Of a DNA stretch of 64,000 bases, positions 8,538 through 16,082 are shown in pieces. How positions within the stretch are numbered: the first letter of the stretch is position 1; every line of letters starts with the position of its first letter. The stretch covers positions 3,177,001-3,241,000 of the forward strand of contig NZ_CP076448.1 in NCBI RefSeq assembly GCF_019203965.1. The letters are read 5' to 3'. This stretch comes from Elioraea tepida (GTDB lineage Bacteria > Pseudomonadota > Alphaproteobacteria > Acetobacterales > Acetobacteraceae). The notes beneath the pieces were generated by a model. That model was not told where the DNA came from, ran no database searches, and saw nothing but the letters and a program-made list of their open reading frames with translations. The position numbers and the translations under genes were made by a program.

Positions 8538-9992
8538 ATGCCAGCGGTTGCCGAAACCATAGACACCGTTCGTGACGTCACCGAGGGCTCCTACAAGTGG
8601 GGCTTCGAGACGGAGGTCGAGCAGGACATCATCCCCAAAGGCCTCGACGAGGACGTCATCCGCCTCATCAGCGCCAAGAAGAACGAGCCCGAGTGGCTGC
8701 TCGAATGGCGGCTGAAGGCCTTCCGGGCCTGGCAGGGGATGGACGAGCCGCGCTGGGCGGCGGTGTCGCACCCGCCGATCGACTTCCAGGGCCTCTCCTA
8801 CTACGCCGCCCCAAAGCAGGCGAAGGCGCCCAAGTCCCTCGACGAGGTCGACCCGGAGCTCCTGCGCACCTACGAGAAGCTCGGCATCCCGCTCAAGGAG
8901 CAGGAGCGGCTCGCGGGGGTCGCGGTCGATGCCGTGTTCGACAGCGTCTCCGTTGCCACCACCTTCAAGGACAAGCTCGCCGAGGTCGGGGTGATCTTCT
9001 GCTCCTTCTCGGAAGCCGTGCGCGAGCACCCCGAGCTCGTGCGGCGCTATCTCGGCTCGGTCGTGCCGGCGAGCGACAATTTCTACGCCGCGCTCAACAG
9101 CGCGGTGTTCTCGGACGGCTCCTTCGTCTACATCCCGCGCGGCGTGCGCTGCCCGATGGAGCTCTCGACCTATTTCCGGATCAACGCGCGCAACACCGGC
9201 CAGTTCGAGCGCACGCTGATCATCGCCGAGGCAGGGAGTTACGTCTCCTATCTCGAGGGCTGCACCGCGCCGATGCGGGATGAGAACCAGCTTCATGCCG
9301 CGGTGGTCGAGCTCGTCGCGCTCGAGGAGGCGACGATCAAGTATTCGACCGTCCAGAACTGGTACCCCGGCGACGCCGAAGGCCGCGGCGGGATCTACAA
9401 CTTCGTCACCAAGCGCGGCGCCTGCCGCGGGGCGAAGAGCAAGATTTCCTGGACGCAGGTGGAGACCGGCAGCGCCATCACCTGGAAATACCCATCCTGC
9501 ATCCTGCAGGGAGAGGGGTCGGTCGGCGAGTTCTATTCGGTTGCGATCACCAACAACCGCCAGCAGGCCGACACCGGAACGAAGATGATCCATCTCGGCA
9601 AGGACACGCGCTCGACCATCGTTTCGAAGGGCATCAGCGCCGGCGAGGGACAGAACACCTATCGCGGCCTCGTGCGCATCATGCCGAAGGCGGATCGTGC
9701 CCGGAACTTCACCCAGTGCGACAGCCTCCTGATCGGCGACCGCTGCGGCGCGCACACGGTTCCCTACATCGAGAGCCGCAACCCCACCGCCAAGGTCGAG
9801 CACGAGGCGACGACGAGCCGCATCGCCGAGGACCAGCTCTTCTACTGCCGGCAGCGCGGGCTCTCCGAGGAGGATGCGGTCGGGCTGATCGTCAATGGCT
9901 TCTGCCGCGAGGTGCTTGCGGAACTGCCGATGGAGTTCGCGGTCGAGGCGCAGAAGCTGCTCGCGATCAGCCTCGAGGGAAGCGTTGGCTGA
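8538..9992 (+). CDS. sufB: Fe-S cluster assembly scaffold SufB, 484 aa
   Basis: Core scaffold subunit of the SufBCD complex, on which Fe-S clusters form using sulfur from SufS. Length is normal. Hallmarks include [40 protein letters not shown] and [13 protein letters not shown]. Cys394 in the last motif corresponds to the conserved sulfur-accepting cysteine of E. coli SufB. Start ATG 8538 is preceded by GCAGGAAAC; the upstream extension in the same frame is non-homologous. Its stop overlaps the sufC leader by position only, with the sufC ATG 13 bases downstream. Confidence 0.97.
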   Translation: MPAVAETIDTVRDVTEGSYKWGFETEVEQDIIPKGLDEDVIRLISAKKNEPEWLLEWRLKAFRAWQGMDEPRWAAVSHPPIDFQGLSYYAAPKQAKAPKSLDEVDPELLRTYEKLGIPLKEQERLAGVAVDAVFDSVSVATTFKDKLAEVGVIFCSFSEAVREHPELVRRYLGSVVPASDNFYAALNSAVFSDGSFVYIPRGVRCPMELSTYFRINARNTGQFERTLIIAEAGSYVSYLEGCTAPMRDENQLHAAVVELVALEEATIKYSTVQNWYPGDAEGRGGIYNFVTKRGACRGAKSKISWTQVETGSAITWKYPSCILQGEGSVGEFYSVAITNNRQQADTGTKMIHLGKDTRSTIVSKGISAGEGQNTYRGLVRIMPKADRARNFTQCDSLLIGDRCGAHTVPYIESRNPTAKVEHEATTSRIAEDQLFYCRQRGLSEEDAVGLIVNGFCREVLAELPMEFAVEAQKLLAISLEGSVG

Positions 9993-10005
9993 GGACGACA
10001 GGGAC

Positions 10006-10761
10006 ATGGACGCGATGCTGACGATCGAGGGGCTGACCGCGACGGTCGATGACAAGCCCGTGCTGAAGGGGATCGATCTTGCGGTTCCGGCGGGCGAGGT
10101 GCATGCCATCATGGGCCCGAACGGCTCGGGCAAGTCCACACTCGGCTACGTGCTGGCCGGTCGCGAGGGCTACGAGGTGACGGGGGGACGCGTGACCTTC
10201 CGGGGCCAGGACCTTCTCGCGATGGAGCCCGAGGACCGCGCGGCGGCGGGCCTCTTCCTCGCGTTCCAGTATCCGGTCGAGCTTCCGGGCGTCGGCAACG
10301 CGAACTTCCTGCGCCAGGCGCTGAACGCAATCCGGCGCAAGCGCGGCGAGGCGGAGCTCGACGCGATGCAGTTCCTCAAGCTCGTGCGGGCGAAGATGAA
10401 GGCGCTCGGCATGACGGAGGAGATGCTGAAGCGGTTCGTCAATGTCGGCTTCTCGGGCGGGGAGAAGAAGCGCAACGAGATCCTGCAGATGAGCGTGCTC
10501 GAGCCCGCCTTCTGCGTCCTCGACGAAACGGACAGCGGGCTTGACATCGACGCGCTGAAGATTGTAGCCGATGGGGTGAACGCGCTTCGCTCGCCCGAGC
10601 GCGGCATGCTCGTGATCACCCATTATCAGCGGCTTCTCACCTATATCGTGCCCGACCGCGTGCACGTGCTCGTCGGGGGGCGGATCGTCCGCTCCGGCGG
10701 GCCGGAGCTCGCGCTCGAGCTTGAGGAGAAGGGGTATGGCGAGCTCCAAGAGGCTGCCTGA
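10006..10761 (+). CDS. sufC: Fe-S cluster assembly ATPase SufC, 251 aa
   Basis: ABC-type ATPase that binds SufB and SufD and drives the conformational change needed for cluster formation. Walker A GPNGSGKST is at 37-45, the SufC-type signature FSGGEKKRNEILQM starts at 149, Walker B VLDETDSGLD spans 171-180, and the switch histidine is in ITHYQR. Start chosen at ATG 10006; ATG 10015 is an in-frame alternative. The 3' end overlaps the sufD start region by 26 bases if ATG 10736 is used for sufD. Confidence 0.97.
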   Translation: MDAMLTIEGLTATVDDKPVLKGIDLAVPAGEVHAIMGPNGSGKSTLGYVLAGREGYEVTGGRVTFRGQDLLAMEPEDRAAAGLFLAFQYPVELPGVGNANFLRQALNAIRRKRGEAELDAMQFLKLVRAKMKALGMTEEMLKRFVNVGFSGGEKKRNEILQMSVLEPAFCVLDETDSGLDIDALKIVADGVNALRSPERGMLVITHYQRLLTYIVPDRVHVLVGGRIVRSGGPELALELEEKGYGELQEAA

Positions 10762-12133
10762 CGTGACGAGCCCCGCGAAGGACACGCCGGCAGCGCCCGC
10801 ACCGCTCCTGCATCCTGCCGCGGCGGCCTATCTCGCGCGCCACGACGGGCTCGCGGAGCATCTCCCCGGCCATCGCCATCCTTGGGTGTCGGCACTGCGC
10901 CGACGGGCGGCGGAGGTGTTCGCGCGTCAGGGCTTCCCGACGCGCCGCGACGAGGCCTGGCGCTACACCGAGCTTCGCGCACTGACCGAGACGCGCTTCG
11001 ATGAGCCGCTTCTGGCCGTGGATCGCCCGGTGCTTCTGCCCGACGGGATCGCCGATGCCGCGGCACCGCGGCTCGTGTTCCTCGACGGCCGGTTCCGGCC
11101 GGATCTCTCCGACCTCGACTCGCTTCCAGAAGGCGTTCGCGTCGAGAGCCTCGGCGCGCTGCTCGAAGCGGGCGAGGAGGATGTGCGCGACCGCTTCGGC
11201 GCGCTTGCTCGGGCAGAGACCTCCGCCTTTGTCGCGCTCAACGCCATGCTTGCGGAGGACGGAGCGGTGATCACCGTCACCGCCCCGCCCGAGGCGGCGG
11301 CGCGTCTGCATCTCGTCTCCGTCGGCTCGGCCTCGGGCGATCGGCCGGTCGCCTTCCACCCGCGACACCTGATCCGCCTCGCCGAAGGTGCGCGCCTCGC
11401 CCTGTTCGACAGCGCGGTGGGCGAGGGCACCACGCCCTATCTCAACAACACGGTGGCCGAGATCGCGCTCGCGCCCGGTGCTCGGCTCACCCATGTCCGG
11501 CTCCAGGCCGAGGCCGGCCGGTCGTTCCATGTCTCGACCGTGTTCGCGGAGGTGGGCGAGCGCGGGGAGTATGAAAGTTTCGTTCTCGCAACAGGAGCGC
11601 GGCTCGCGCGCAACGAGGTGCACGCTACGCTTGCTGGGCCGAAGGCTGCGGCGCACCTCAACGGCGCTCAGCTCGGCGACGGCGAGCGCCACGTCGACAC
11701 CACGACCGTGATCACCCATGCCGCTCCGGACTGCGCGAGCCGGCAGACCTTCAAGTCGGTGCTCGCGGGCCGGTCGCGCGCGGTGTTCCAGGGCAAGATC
11801 CACGTCCACCGTGCGGCGCAGAAGACCGACGGCTACCAGATGAACCAGGCCCTGCTCCTCAGCCCTTCGGCCGAGATCGACGCCAAGCCGCAGCTCGAGA
11901 TCTACGCCGATGACGTGAAGTGCAGCCACGGCGCGACGGTCGGCGAGCTCGACGCCGACCAGCTCTTCTATCTCCGGAGCCGCGGCCTGCCGCTTCGGGA
12001 GGCGCGCGCGATCCTCATCGAAGCCTTCCTCGCCGATGCGCTCGAGGCGGTCGAGGACGAGGCCTTCCGAAGCGCTCTCGGGCAGGCCACGGCCGGGTGG
12101 TGGGCGCGGGCGCACACGGAGGCGGGAGCGTGA
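10736..12133 (+). CDS. sufD: Fe-S cluster assembly protein SufD, 465 aa
   Basis: SufB paralogue that completes the SufBC2D complex. The beta-helix core and the conserved C-terminal segment CSHGATVGELDADQLFYLRS near residue 400 are present. The N-terminal part (EAWRYTELRAL) is the usual SufD domain. Two starts are plausible. ATG 10736, chosen here, has a strong GAGGAGAAGG upstream but overlaps sufC by 26 bases. GTG 10763 begins one base after the sufC stop and also has an AAGAGG element. The stop TGA overlaps the sufS GTG (GTGA). Confidence 0.95.
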   Translation: MASSKRLPDVTSPAKDTPAAPAPLLHPAAAAYLARHDGLAEHLPGHRHPWVSALRRRAAEVFARQGFPTRRDEAWRYTELRALTETRFDEPLLAVDRPVLLPDGIADAAAPRLVFLDGRFRPDLSDLDSLPEGVRVESLGALLEAGEEDVRDRFGALARAETSAFVALNAMLAEDGAVITVTAPPEAAARLHLVSVGSASGDRPVAFHPRHLIRLAEGARLALFDSAVGEGTTPYLNNTVAEIALAPGARLTHVRLQAEAGRSFHVSTVFAEVGERGEYESFVLATGARLARNEVHATLAGPKAAAHLNGAQLGDGERHVDTTTVITHAAPDCASRQTFKSVLAGRSRAVFQGKIHVHRAAQKTDGYQMNQALLLSPSAEIDAKPQLEIYADDVKCSHGATVGELDADQLFYLRSRGLPLREARAILIEAFLADALEAVEDEAFRSALGQATAGWWARAHTEAGA

Positions 12134-13392
12134 GCGACGCCCGCGCGCTCGAGCGCCCCGCCGGTCTCGACGTCGCGGCGATCCGACGCGACTTCCCGAT
12201 CCTTTCCGAGACGGTGCGCGGCAAGCCGCTCGTCTTCCTCGACAGCGCCGCCTCGGCGCAGAAGCCGCGCGCGGTGATCGAGGCGATGGTCCAAGCGATG
12301 GAGCACCGCTATGCGAACGTCCATCGCGGCCTGCACTGGATGAGCGAGCGGACGACGGAGGCCTACGAGGGGGCGCGCGACGCTGCCGCCGCCTTCCTCA
12401 ATGCCCCTGATCGCGACGAGATCGTGTTCGTCCGCAACACCACCGAGGGGATCAACCTCGTCGCGCACAGCTATGGCCGTGCCTTTCTCAAGCCCGGCGA
12501 CGCGGTGGTGATCAGCGCGATGGAGCACCACAGCAACATCGTGCCGTGGCAGATGCTGCGCGACGCGCACGGTGTCGAGCTGCGCGTCGCGCCCGTGACG
12601 GAGTCGGGCGAGCTCGACCTCGAGGGCTTCGAGGCTCGGCTCGCCGATGGGCGCGTGAAGCTCGTGTCGATCACGCACATGTCGAACGTTCTCGGCACCT
12701 ACACGCCGGCGGAACGGATCGTCGCGCTCGCGCACGCCGCAGGTGCTGCGGTGCTGCTCGACGGCAGCCAGGCGGCGGTGCACCGGAAGGTGGACGTCCA
12801 GGCCTTGGGGTGCGACTTCTACGTGTTCACCGGGCACAAGCTCTACGGCCCCACAGGCATCGGTGTGCTCTGGGCGCGGCGCGAGCTTCTCGAGGCGATG
12901 CCGCCCTTCCTCGGCGGCGGCGACATGATCTCCTCCGTTTCCTTCGAGCGCAGCACCTGGGCGAAGGTGCCGCACAAGTTCGAGGCCGGAACGCCCGCGA
13001 TCCTCGAGGCGATCGGGCTGAAGGCGGCGATCGAATGGACGACAGCGCTTGGGTGGGACGCGATCTCGGCCCATGAACAGGCGCTGACCGACCATGCGCT
13101 CGCGCGCCTTGCAGCGATCGAGGGCGTGTCGATCCTCGGCCGGGCGCAGGACCGTGGCGGCGTGGTGAGCTTCACGCTAGAGGGTGTGCACGCGCACGAC
13201 GTGGCCACCCTCCTCGACCGGCAGGGAATTGCCGTGCGCGCCGGCCAGCACTGCGCCGAGCCGCTGATGCAACGCTTCGGTCTCGACAGCACCGTGCGCG
13301 CTTCCTTCGCCGCCTACACGACGCGCGCCGAGATCGACTTCCTCGCCGAGCAGCTTGCGCGCGTGCGGTCCTTCTTCGGGGCGAGAGGATGA
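12130..13392 (+). CDS. sufS: Cysteine desulfurase SufS, 420 aa
   Basis: PLP-dependent group II cysteine desulfurase delivering persulfide sulfur to the SUF system. The PLP lysine is Lys237 in FTGHKLYGPTG, with DGSQAAVH upstream. The catalytic cysteine is Cys375 in RAGQHCAEPLM. The GTG start at 12130 overlaps the sufD stop. The open frame extends further upstream inside sufD but without homology. The gene is followed by sufU with an ATGA overlap. No sufE gene is present, and SufU is the likely sulfur acceptor. Confidence 0.96.
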   Translation: MSDARALERPAGLDVAAIRRDFPILSETVRGKPLVFLDSAASAQKPRAVIEAMVQAMEHRYANVHRGLHWMSERTTEAYEGARDAAAAFLNAPDRDEIVFVRNTTEGINLVAHSYGRAFLKPGDAVVISAMEHHSNIVPWQMLRDAHGVELRVAPVTESGELDLEGFEARLADGRVKLVSITHMSNVLGTYTPAERIVALAHAAGAAVLLDGSQAAVHRKVDVQALGCDFYVFTGHKLYGPTGIGVLWARRELLEAMPPFLGGGDMISSVSFERSTWAKVPHKFEAGTPAILEAIGLKAAIEWTTALGWDAISAHEQALTDHALARLAAIEGVSILGRAQDRGGVVSFTLEGVHAHDVATLLDRQGIAVRAGQHCAEPLMQRFGLDSTVRASFAAYTTRAEIDFLAEQLARVRSFFGARG

Positions 13393-13868
13393 CGGTGTCG
13401 GCCGCCTTCGAGGAGCTTCGCGACCTCTACCAGGAGGTGATCCTCGACCACGGCCGCCATCCGCGGAACCACCGTCGCCTCGCCGATGCCGATCGGTCTG
13501 CCAAGGGCGACAATCCGATGTGCGGTGACCGTGTGGAGGTGTTCCTCCGGCTCGCACCGGATGGACGCATCGCCGAGGCGACCTTCGAGGGGCGGGGCTG
13601 CGCGATCAGCCAGGCTTCGGCGAGCCTGATGACCGAGCTCGTGCCGGGGCGAACGGCGGAGGAGGCGCGGGCGATCGGGCGCGCGCTTCGCACCCTCGCA
13701 CGAACCGGGGTCTGCCCCGACTGCGAGGGGGTCGTCGCCGAGGCGATGGAGCGGCTCGCCCCGTTCGCCGGGGTCTCCGAATACCCCTCGCGGGTCAAGT
13801 GTGCGACTCTTGCGTGGCATGCGCTCGATGCCGCGCTTTCAGGTGAGGGAAGGGCGACGACGGAATGA
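13389..13868 (+). CDS. sufU: SUF system sulfurtransfer protein SufU (NifU/IscU fold), 159 aa
   Basis: Zinc-containing IscU-like protein that accepts persulfide from SufS. The zinc/persulfide ligands Cys45 and Asp47 (PMCGDRV), Cys71 (GRGCAIS) and Cys138 (VKCATLAW) are all present, with the insertion between the first two halves typical of SufU rather than IscU. An extra CPDC pair at 109-112 is seen. The ATG overlaps the sufS stop (ATGA), and the stop overlaps the next ATG, so SufS and SufU are probably made in step. Confidence 0.93.
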   Translation: MTVSAAFEELRDLYQEVILDHGRHPRNHRRLADADRSAKGDNPMCGDRVEVFLRLAPDGRIAEATFEGRGCAISQASASLMTELVPGRTAEEARAIGRALRTLARTGVCPDCEGVVAEAMERLAPFAGVSEYPSRVKCATLAWHALDAALSGEGRATTE

Positions 13869-14239
13869 GCGGCCAAGCGGACGCACCGAGAGTGCATTCG
13901 GCCTGGACGCCGGAGGGGGAGGTCGAGCCCGCTCCGCGCGTGTCGGAGGAGGCGGTGATCGCGGCCTGCGCGACCGTCTATGACCCCGAGATCCCCGTGA
14001 ACATCTACGAGCTCGGGCTGATCTACGCGATCGAGATCGAGGATGACGGCCGCGTGCGGATCGAGATGACCCTCACCGCCCCCGGCTGCCCCTCTGCCCA
14101 GGAACTGCCCGATCAGGTACGCGGCGCCGTGCTCGCCGTGCCCGGTGTCACCGCCTGCGATGTCGCGGTGGTGTGGGACCCTCCCTGGACGCCGGAGCGG
14201 ATGAGCGACGAGGCCCGGCTTGCCGTGAACATGTTCTGA
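13865..14239 (+). CDS. sufT: SUF system Fe-S assembly protein SufT (DUF59/MIP18 family), 124 aa
   Basis: Small DUF59 protein used in Fe-S maturation. The family motif DPEIPVNIYELGLIY is at 40-54, and the conserved cysteine is Cys75 in TAPGCPSAQ. The C terminus VWDPPWTPERMSDEARLAVN is standard for the SUF-linked subgroup. About 30 N-terminal residues are variable, as in homologues. The ATGA overlap with sufU places it in the operon. The exact biochemical role (carrier or accessory) is not settled for the family. Confidence 0.92.
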   Translation: MSGQADAPRVHSAWTPEGEVEPAPRVSEEAVIAACATVYDPEIPVNIYELGLIYAIEIEDDGRVRIEMTLTAPGCPSAQELPDQVRGAVLAVPGVTACDVAVVWDPPWTPERMSDEARLAVNMF

Positions 14240-14267
14240 CCGCCGTGCCCGTGCTAGAGTTGCGCCC

Positions 14268-14633
14268 ATGGAGACGCTCGCCGAACCGAAGACACCCCGC
14301 ACCCTGCCGCCGCTTCTGACCCTGACGGAGCGTGCGGCAGAGCGTTTGCGCGCCCTCTACGCCGAGCCGAACGCGAAGCGCTACCTGCGAATCGGGGTGC
14401 GCACGCGCGGCTGCTCCGGCCTCTCCTACGACATGAGCTATGTTGACGAACCAGGGCCGAACGACGAGGTGGTGACGGACAAGGGCCTGACGATCCTGGT
14501 CGATCGCCGGGCGAGCCTGTTCCTGATCGGCACCGTGATGGACCATGTCTCGGAGAAGCTCTCCTCCGGCTTCACGTTCATCAATCCGAACGAGAAGGGC
14601 CGCTGCGGCTGCGGCGAGAGCTTCCACGTCTGA
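14268..14633 (+). CDS. sufA: A-type Fe-S carrier SufA (HesB/IscA family), 121 aa
   Basis: A-type carrier passing clusters from the SufBCD scaffold to targets. The three ligand cysteines are present: Cys49 in RTRGCSGLSY, and Cys113 and Cys115 in GRCGCGESF. It starts 28 bases after sufT with the same orientation, completing the SUF operon. The next gene begins 15 bases after its stop, so transcription may continue. Confidence 0.95.
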   Translation: METLAEPKTPRTLPPLLTLTERAAERLRALYAEPNAKRYLRIGVRTRGCSGLSYDMSYVDEPGPNDEVVTDKGLTILVDRRASLFLIGTVMDHVSEKLSSGFTFINPNEKGRCGCGESFHV

Positions 14634-14648
14634 CACCGCTGCCGCTCG

Positions 14649-14885
14649 ATGCGCCTTCCCGCACGCTATGGTCCGGTGCTCTTTGGCTTCCTTCTGTCTG
14701 GGCTGATGAGCCTCGTCGTCTCGGGCATTGCCACGCTCAAAGCGCTGGGGCCGGTGCGGGAGATGCCGGGCGCCTGGATAGGGGCCTGGGCGATCGCCTG
14801 GACGATCGCCTTCCCCACCGTGCTGGTGGTCGCGCCGCTCGTGCGCCGGATCGTCGCCGCCGTCACCGAGCCCGCCGGCCGCTGA
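14649..14885 (+). CDS. DUF2798 small membrane protein, 78 aa
   Basis: Two hydrophobic helices are visible, about residues 9-29 (VLFGFLLSGLMSLVVSGIAT) and 42-65 (AWIGAWAIAWTIAFPTVLVV). The pattern RYGPVLFGFLLSGLMSLVVS and FPTVLVVAPLVRRIV matches the DUF2798 family, whose function is unknown. It sits 15 bases behind sufA and 30 bases ahead of the nitroreductase, so it may be read from the suf transcript without being part of the SUF machinery. Confidence 0.8.
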   Translation: MRLPARYGPVLFGFLLSGLMSLVVSGIATLKALGPVREMPGAWIGAWAIAWTIAFPTVLVVAPLVRRIVAAVTEPAGR

Positions 14886-14915
14886 GGCTGCGCCGGTCGC
14901 CCCTGGAGAGAACCG

Positions 14916-15509
14916 ATGGCTGAGAGGCTTCCCGACGCCGCGCTCGACACCCTGTTCCGCACCGCCCGGACGGCCAATGGCTGGACCGGCGAGCCGGTTC
15001 CGCCGGAAACCCTCGTCGCCCTCTACGACCTCGTGAAGTGGGGGCCGACCTCCGCCAACATGCAACCCTTGCGCGTCAAGTTCCTCGTCACCACCGCCGC
15101 CAAGGAGCGGCTCAGGCCGCATCTTTCGCCCGGCAATGTCGAGAAGACGATGGCCGCGCCCGTGGTCGCCGTGCTCGGGCAGGACCTCGCCTTCTACGAG
15201 CATCTGCCGCGGCTCTTCCCGCACAACCCCTCCGCCCGGAGCTGGTTCGAAGGCAAGCCGGAGCTCATCCGCGAGAGCGCGCTGCGCAACGCCTCGCTCC
15301 AGGGAGGCTATTTCATCCTCGCCGCACGCGCGCTCGGGCTCGATGCAGGGCCGATGTCGGGGTTCGACTCGGAGGGGGTCGATCGCGAATTCTGGCAGGG
15401 CACCTCGGTCAAGACGAACTTCCTCTGCAACCTCGGCCACGCCGATCCGTCGAAGACCTTCCCGCGCTCGCCGCGCTTCGATTTCACCGAGGTCTGCGAG
15501 CTCCTCTGA
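14916..15509 (+). CDS. Malonic semialdehyde reductase RutE-like nitroreductase, 197 aa
   Basis: FMN-dependent nitroreductase-fold protein. Length, the LFRTARTANGWTGEPV start, LYDLVKWGPTSANMQPLR near residue 40, and the NFLCNLGHADPS...PRSPRFDF end match the RutE/HadB branch that reduces malonic semialdehyde to 3-hydroxypropionate in uracil breakdown. No other rut genes occur in the window, so the enzyme may act on other semialdehydes or nitro compounds. A GGAGAG ribosome site lies just upstream of ATG 14916. Confidence 0.85.
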   Translation: MAERLPDAALDTLFRTARTANGWTGEPVPPETLVALYDLVKWGPTSANMQPLRVKFLVTTAAKERLRPHLSPGNVEKTMAAPVVAVLGQDLAFYEHLPRLFPHNPSARSWFEGKPELIRESALRNASLQGGYFILAARALGLDAGPMSGFDSEGVDREFWQGTSVKTNFLCNLGHADPSKTFPRSPRFDFTEVCELL

Positions 15510-15579
15510 GCGGTCGCCCGGCCGGCACCCGGCACCAGCAGGACATTCGCACTTTGGAATATGCTGGACGCGGCGCCGC

Positions 15580-15596
15580 ATTGGTTGCAAGCCAAT
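15580..15596. promoter_or_regulatory. Candidate operator (imperfect inverted repeat) upstream of the ArsR-family gene
   Basis: ATTGG(N7)CCAAT forms a 5-bp dyad with a partly symmetric TTGCAA centre. It lies 19-25 bases before the preferred ATG codons at 15615/15621. Its AT content stands out from the surroundings. ArsR-family repressors often bind their own promoter at such dyads, so autoregulation is a reasonable inference. Confidence 0.4.
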
Positions 15597-15620
15597 AGAG
15601 GGGCCAGACGAGGGATGCCG

Positions 15621-15935
15621 ATGGATACCCTCTCCGCGATCGACATGTCCGCGCTCGACCAGCGCGCCGAGGCGGCTGCGCTGCTCTTGAAGTCGCTCGC
15701 CAATCCGGTGCGTCTGAAGATGCTCTGCGCGATGATCGAGGGCGAGCAGTCGGTCGGCGCGATCGCGCGCCGCGTCGGCGTCCGCGAGACGGTGGTGAGC
15801 CAGCACCTGATGCGGCTGCGCGCGGAAGGCATCGTCTCCTACCGCCGGCAGGGGACGACGGTGTTTTACCGCCTGGTCGCCGGGCCGGCGCAGCGCGTGC
15901 TGGTCACGCTGCACGACGTTTTCTGCAAGCCCTGA
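15621..15935 (+). CDS. ArsR-family winged-helix transcriptional regulator, 104 aa
   Basis: Small winged-helix repressor. The N-terminal helix LLLKSLANPVRLKMLCAMIE, the HTH (VGAIARRVGVRETVVSQHLMRLRAEGIVSYRRQGTT split across recognition helix and wing) and the final YRLVAGPAQRVLVTLHDVF are typical. The alpha-3 metal site ELCVCDL of ArsR/SmtB sensors is absent, so the inducer is unclear. Its neighbours give no clue. The frame is open from 15561, but ATG 15621 (or 15615) follows the GAGGG element, and the dyad at 15580 would otherwise be inside the gene. Confidence 0.85.
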   Translation: MDTLSAIDMSALDQRAEAAALLLKSLANPVRLKMLCAMIEGEQSVGAIARRVGVRETVVSQHLMRLRAEGIVSYRRQGTTVFYRLVAGPAQRVLVTLHDVFCKP

Positions 15936-16082
15936 GCCGGTCGCAGAACGCGGCGCGCCCGTCTCGCGAGCGTCGGGCGCCGCGCCACGACGCAGGGGGA
16001 TGGTGACCGGTTCGGGCTGAGGCCGCGGGGCGAGCACGGGTCGCGCCGGGGCCAGGGAAAACGGGCGCCTTTGGCTCGTCCT

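Noticed and set aside
15561-15620. Longer ArsR-family protein starting at ATG 15561
   Set aside because: No ribosome site precedes it, the added residues are not conserved-looking, and the inverted repeat would fall inside the gene.
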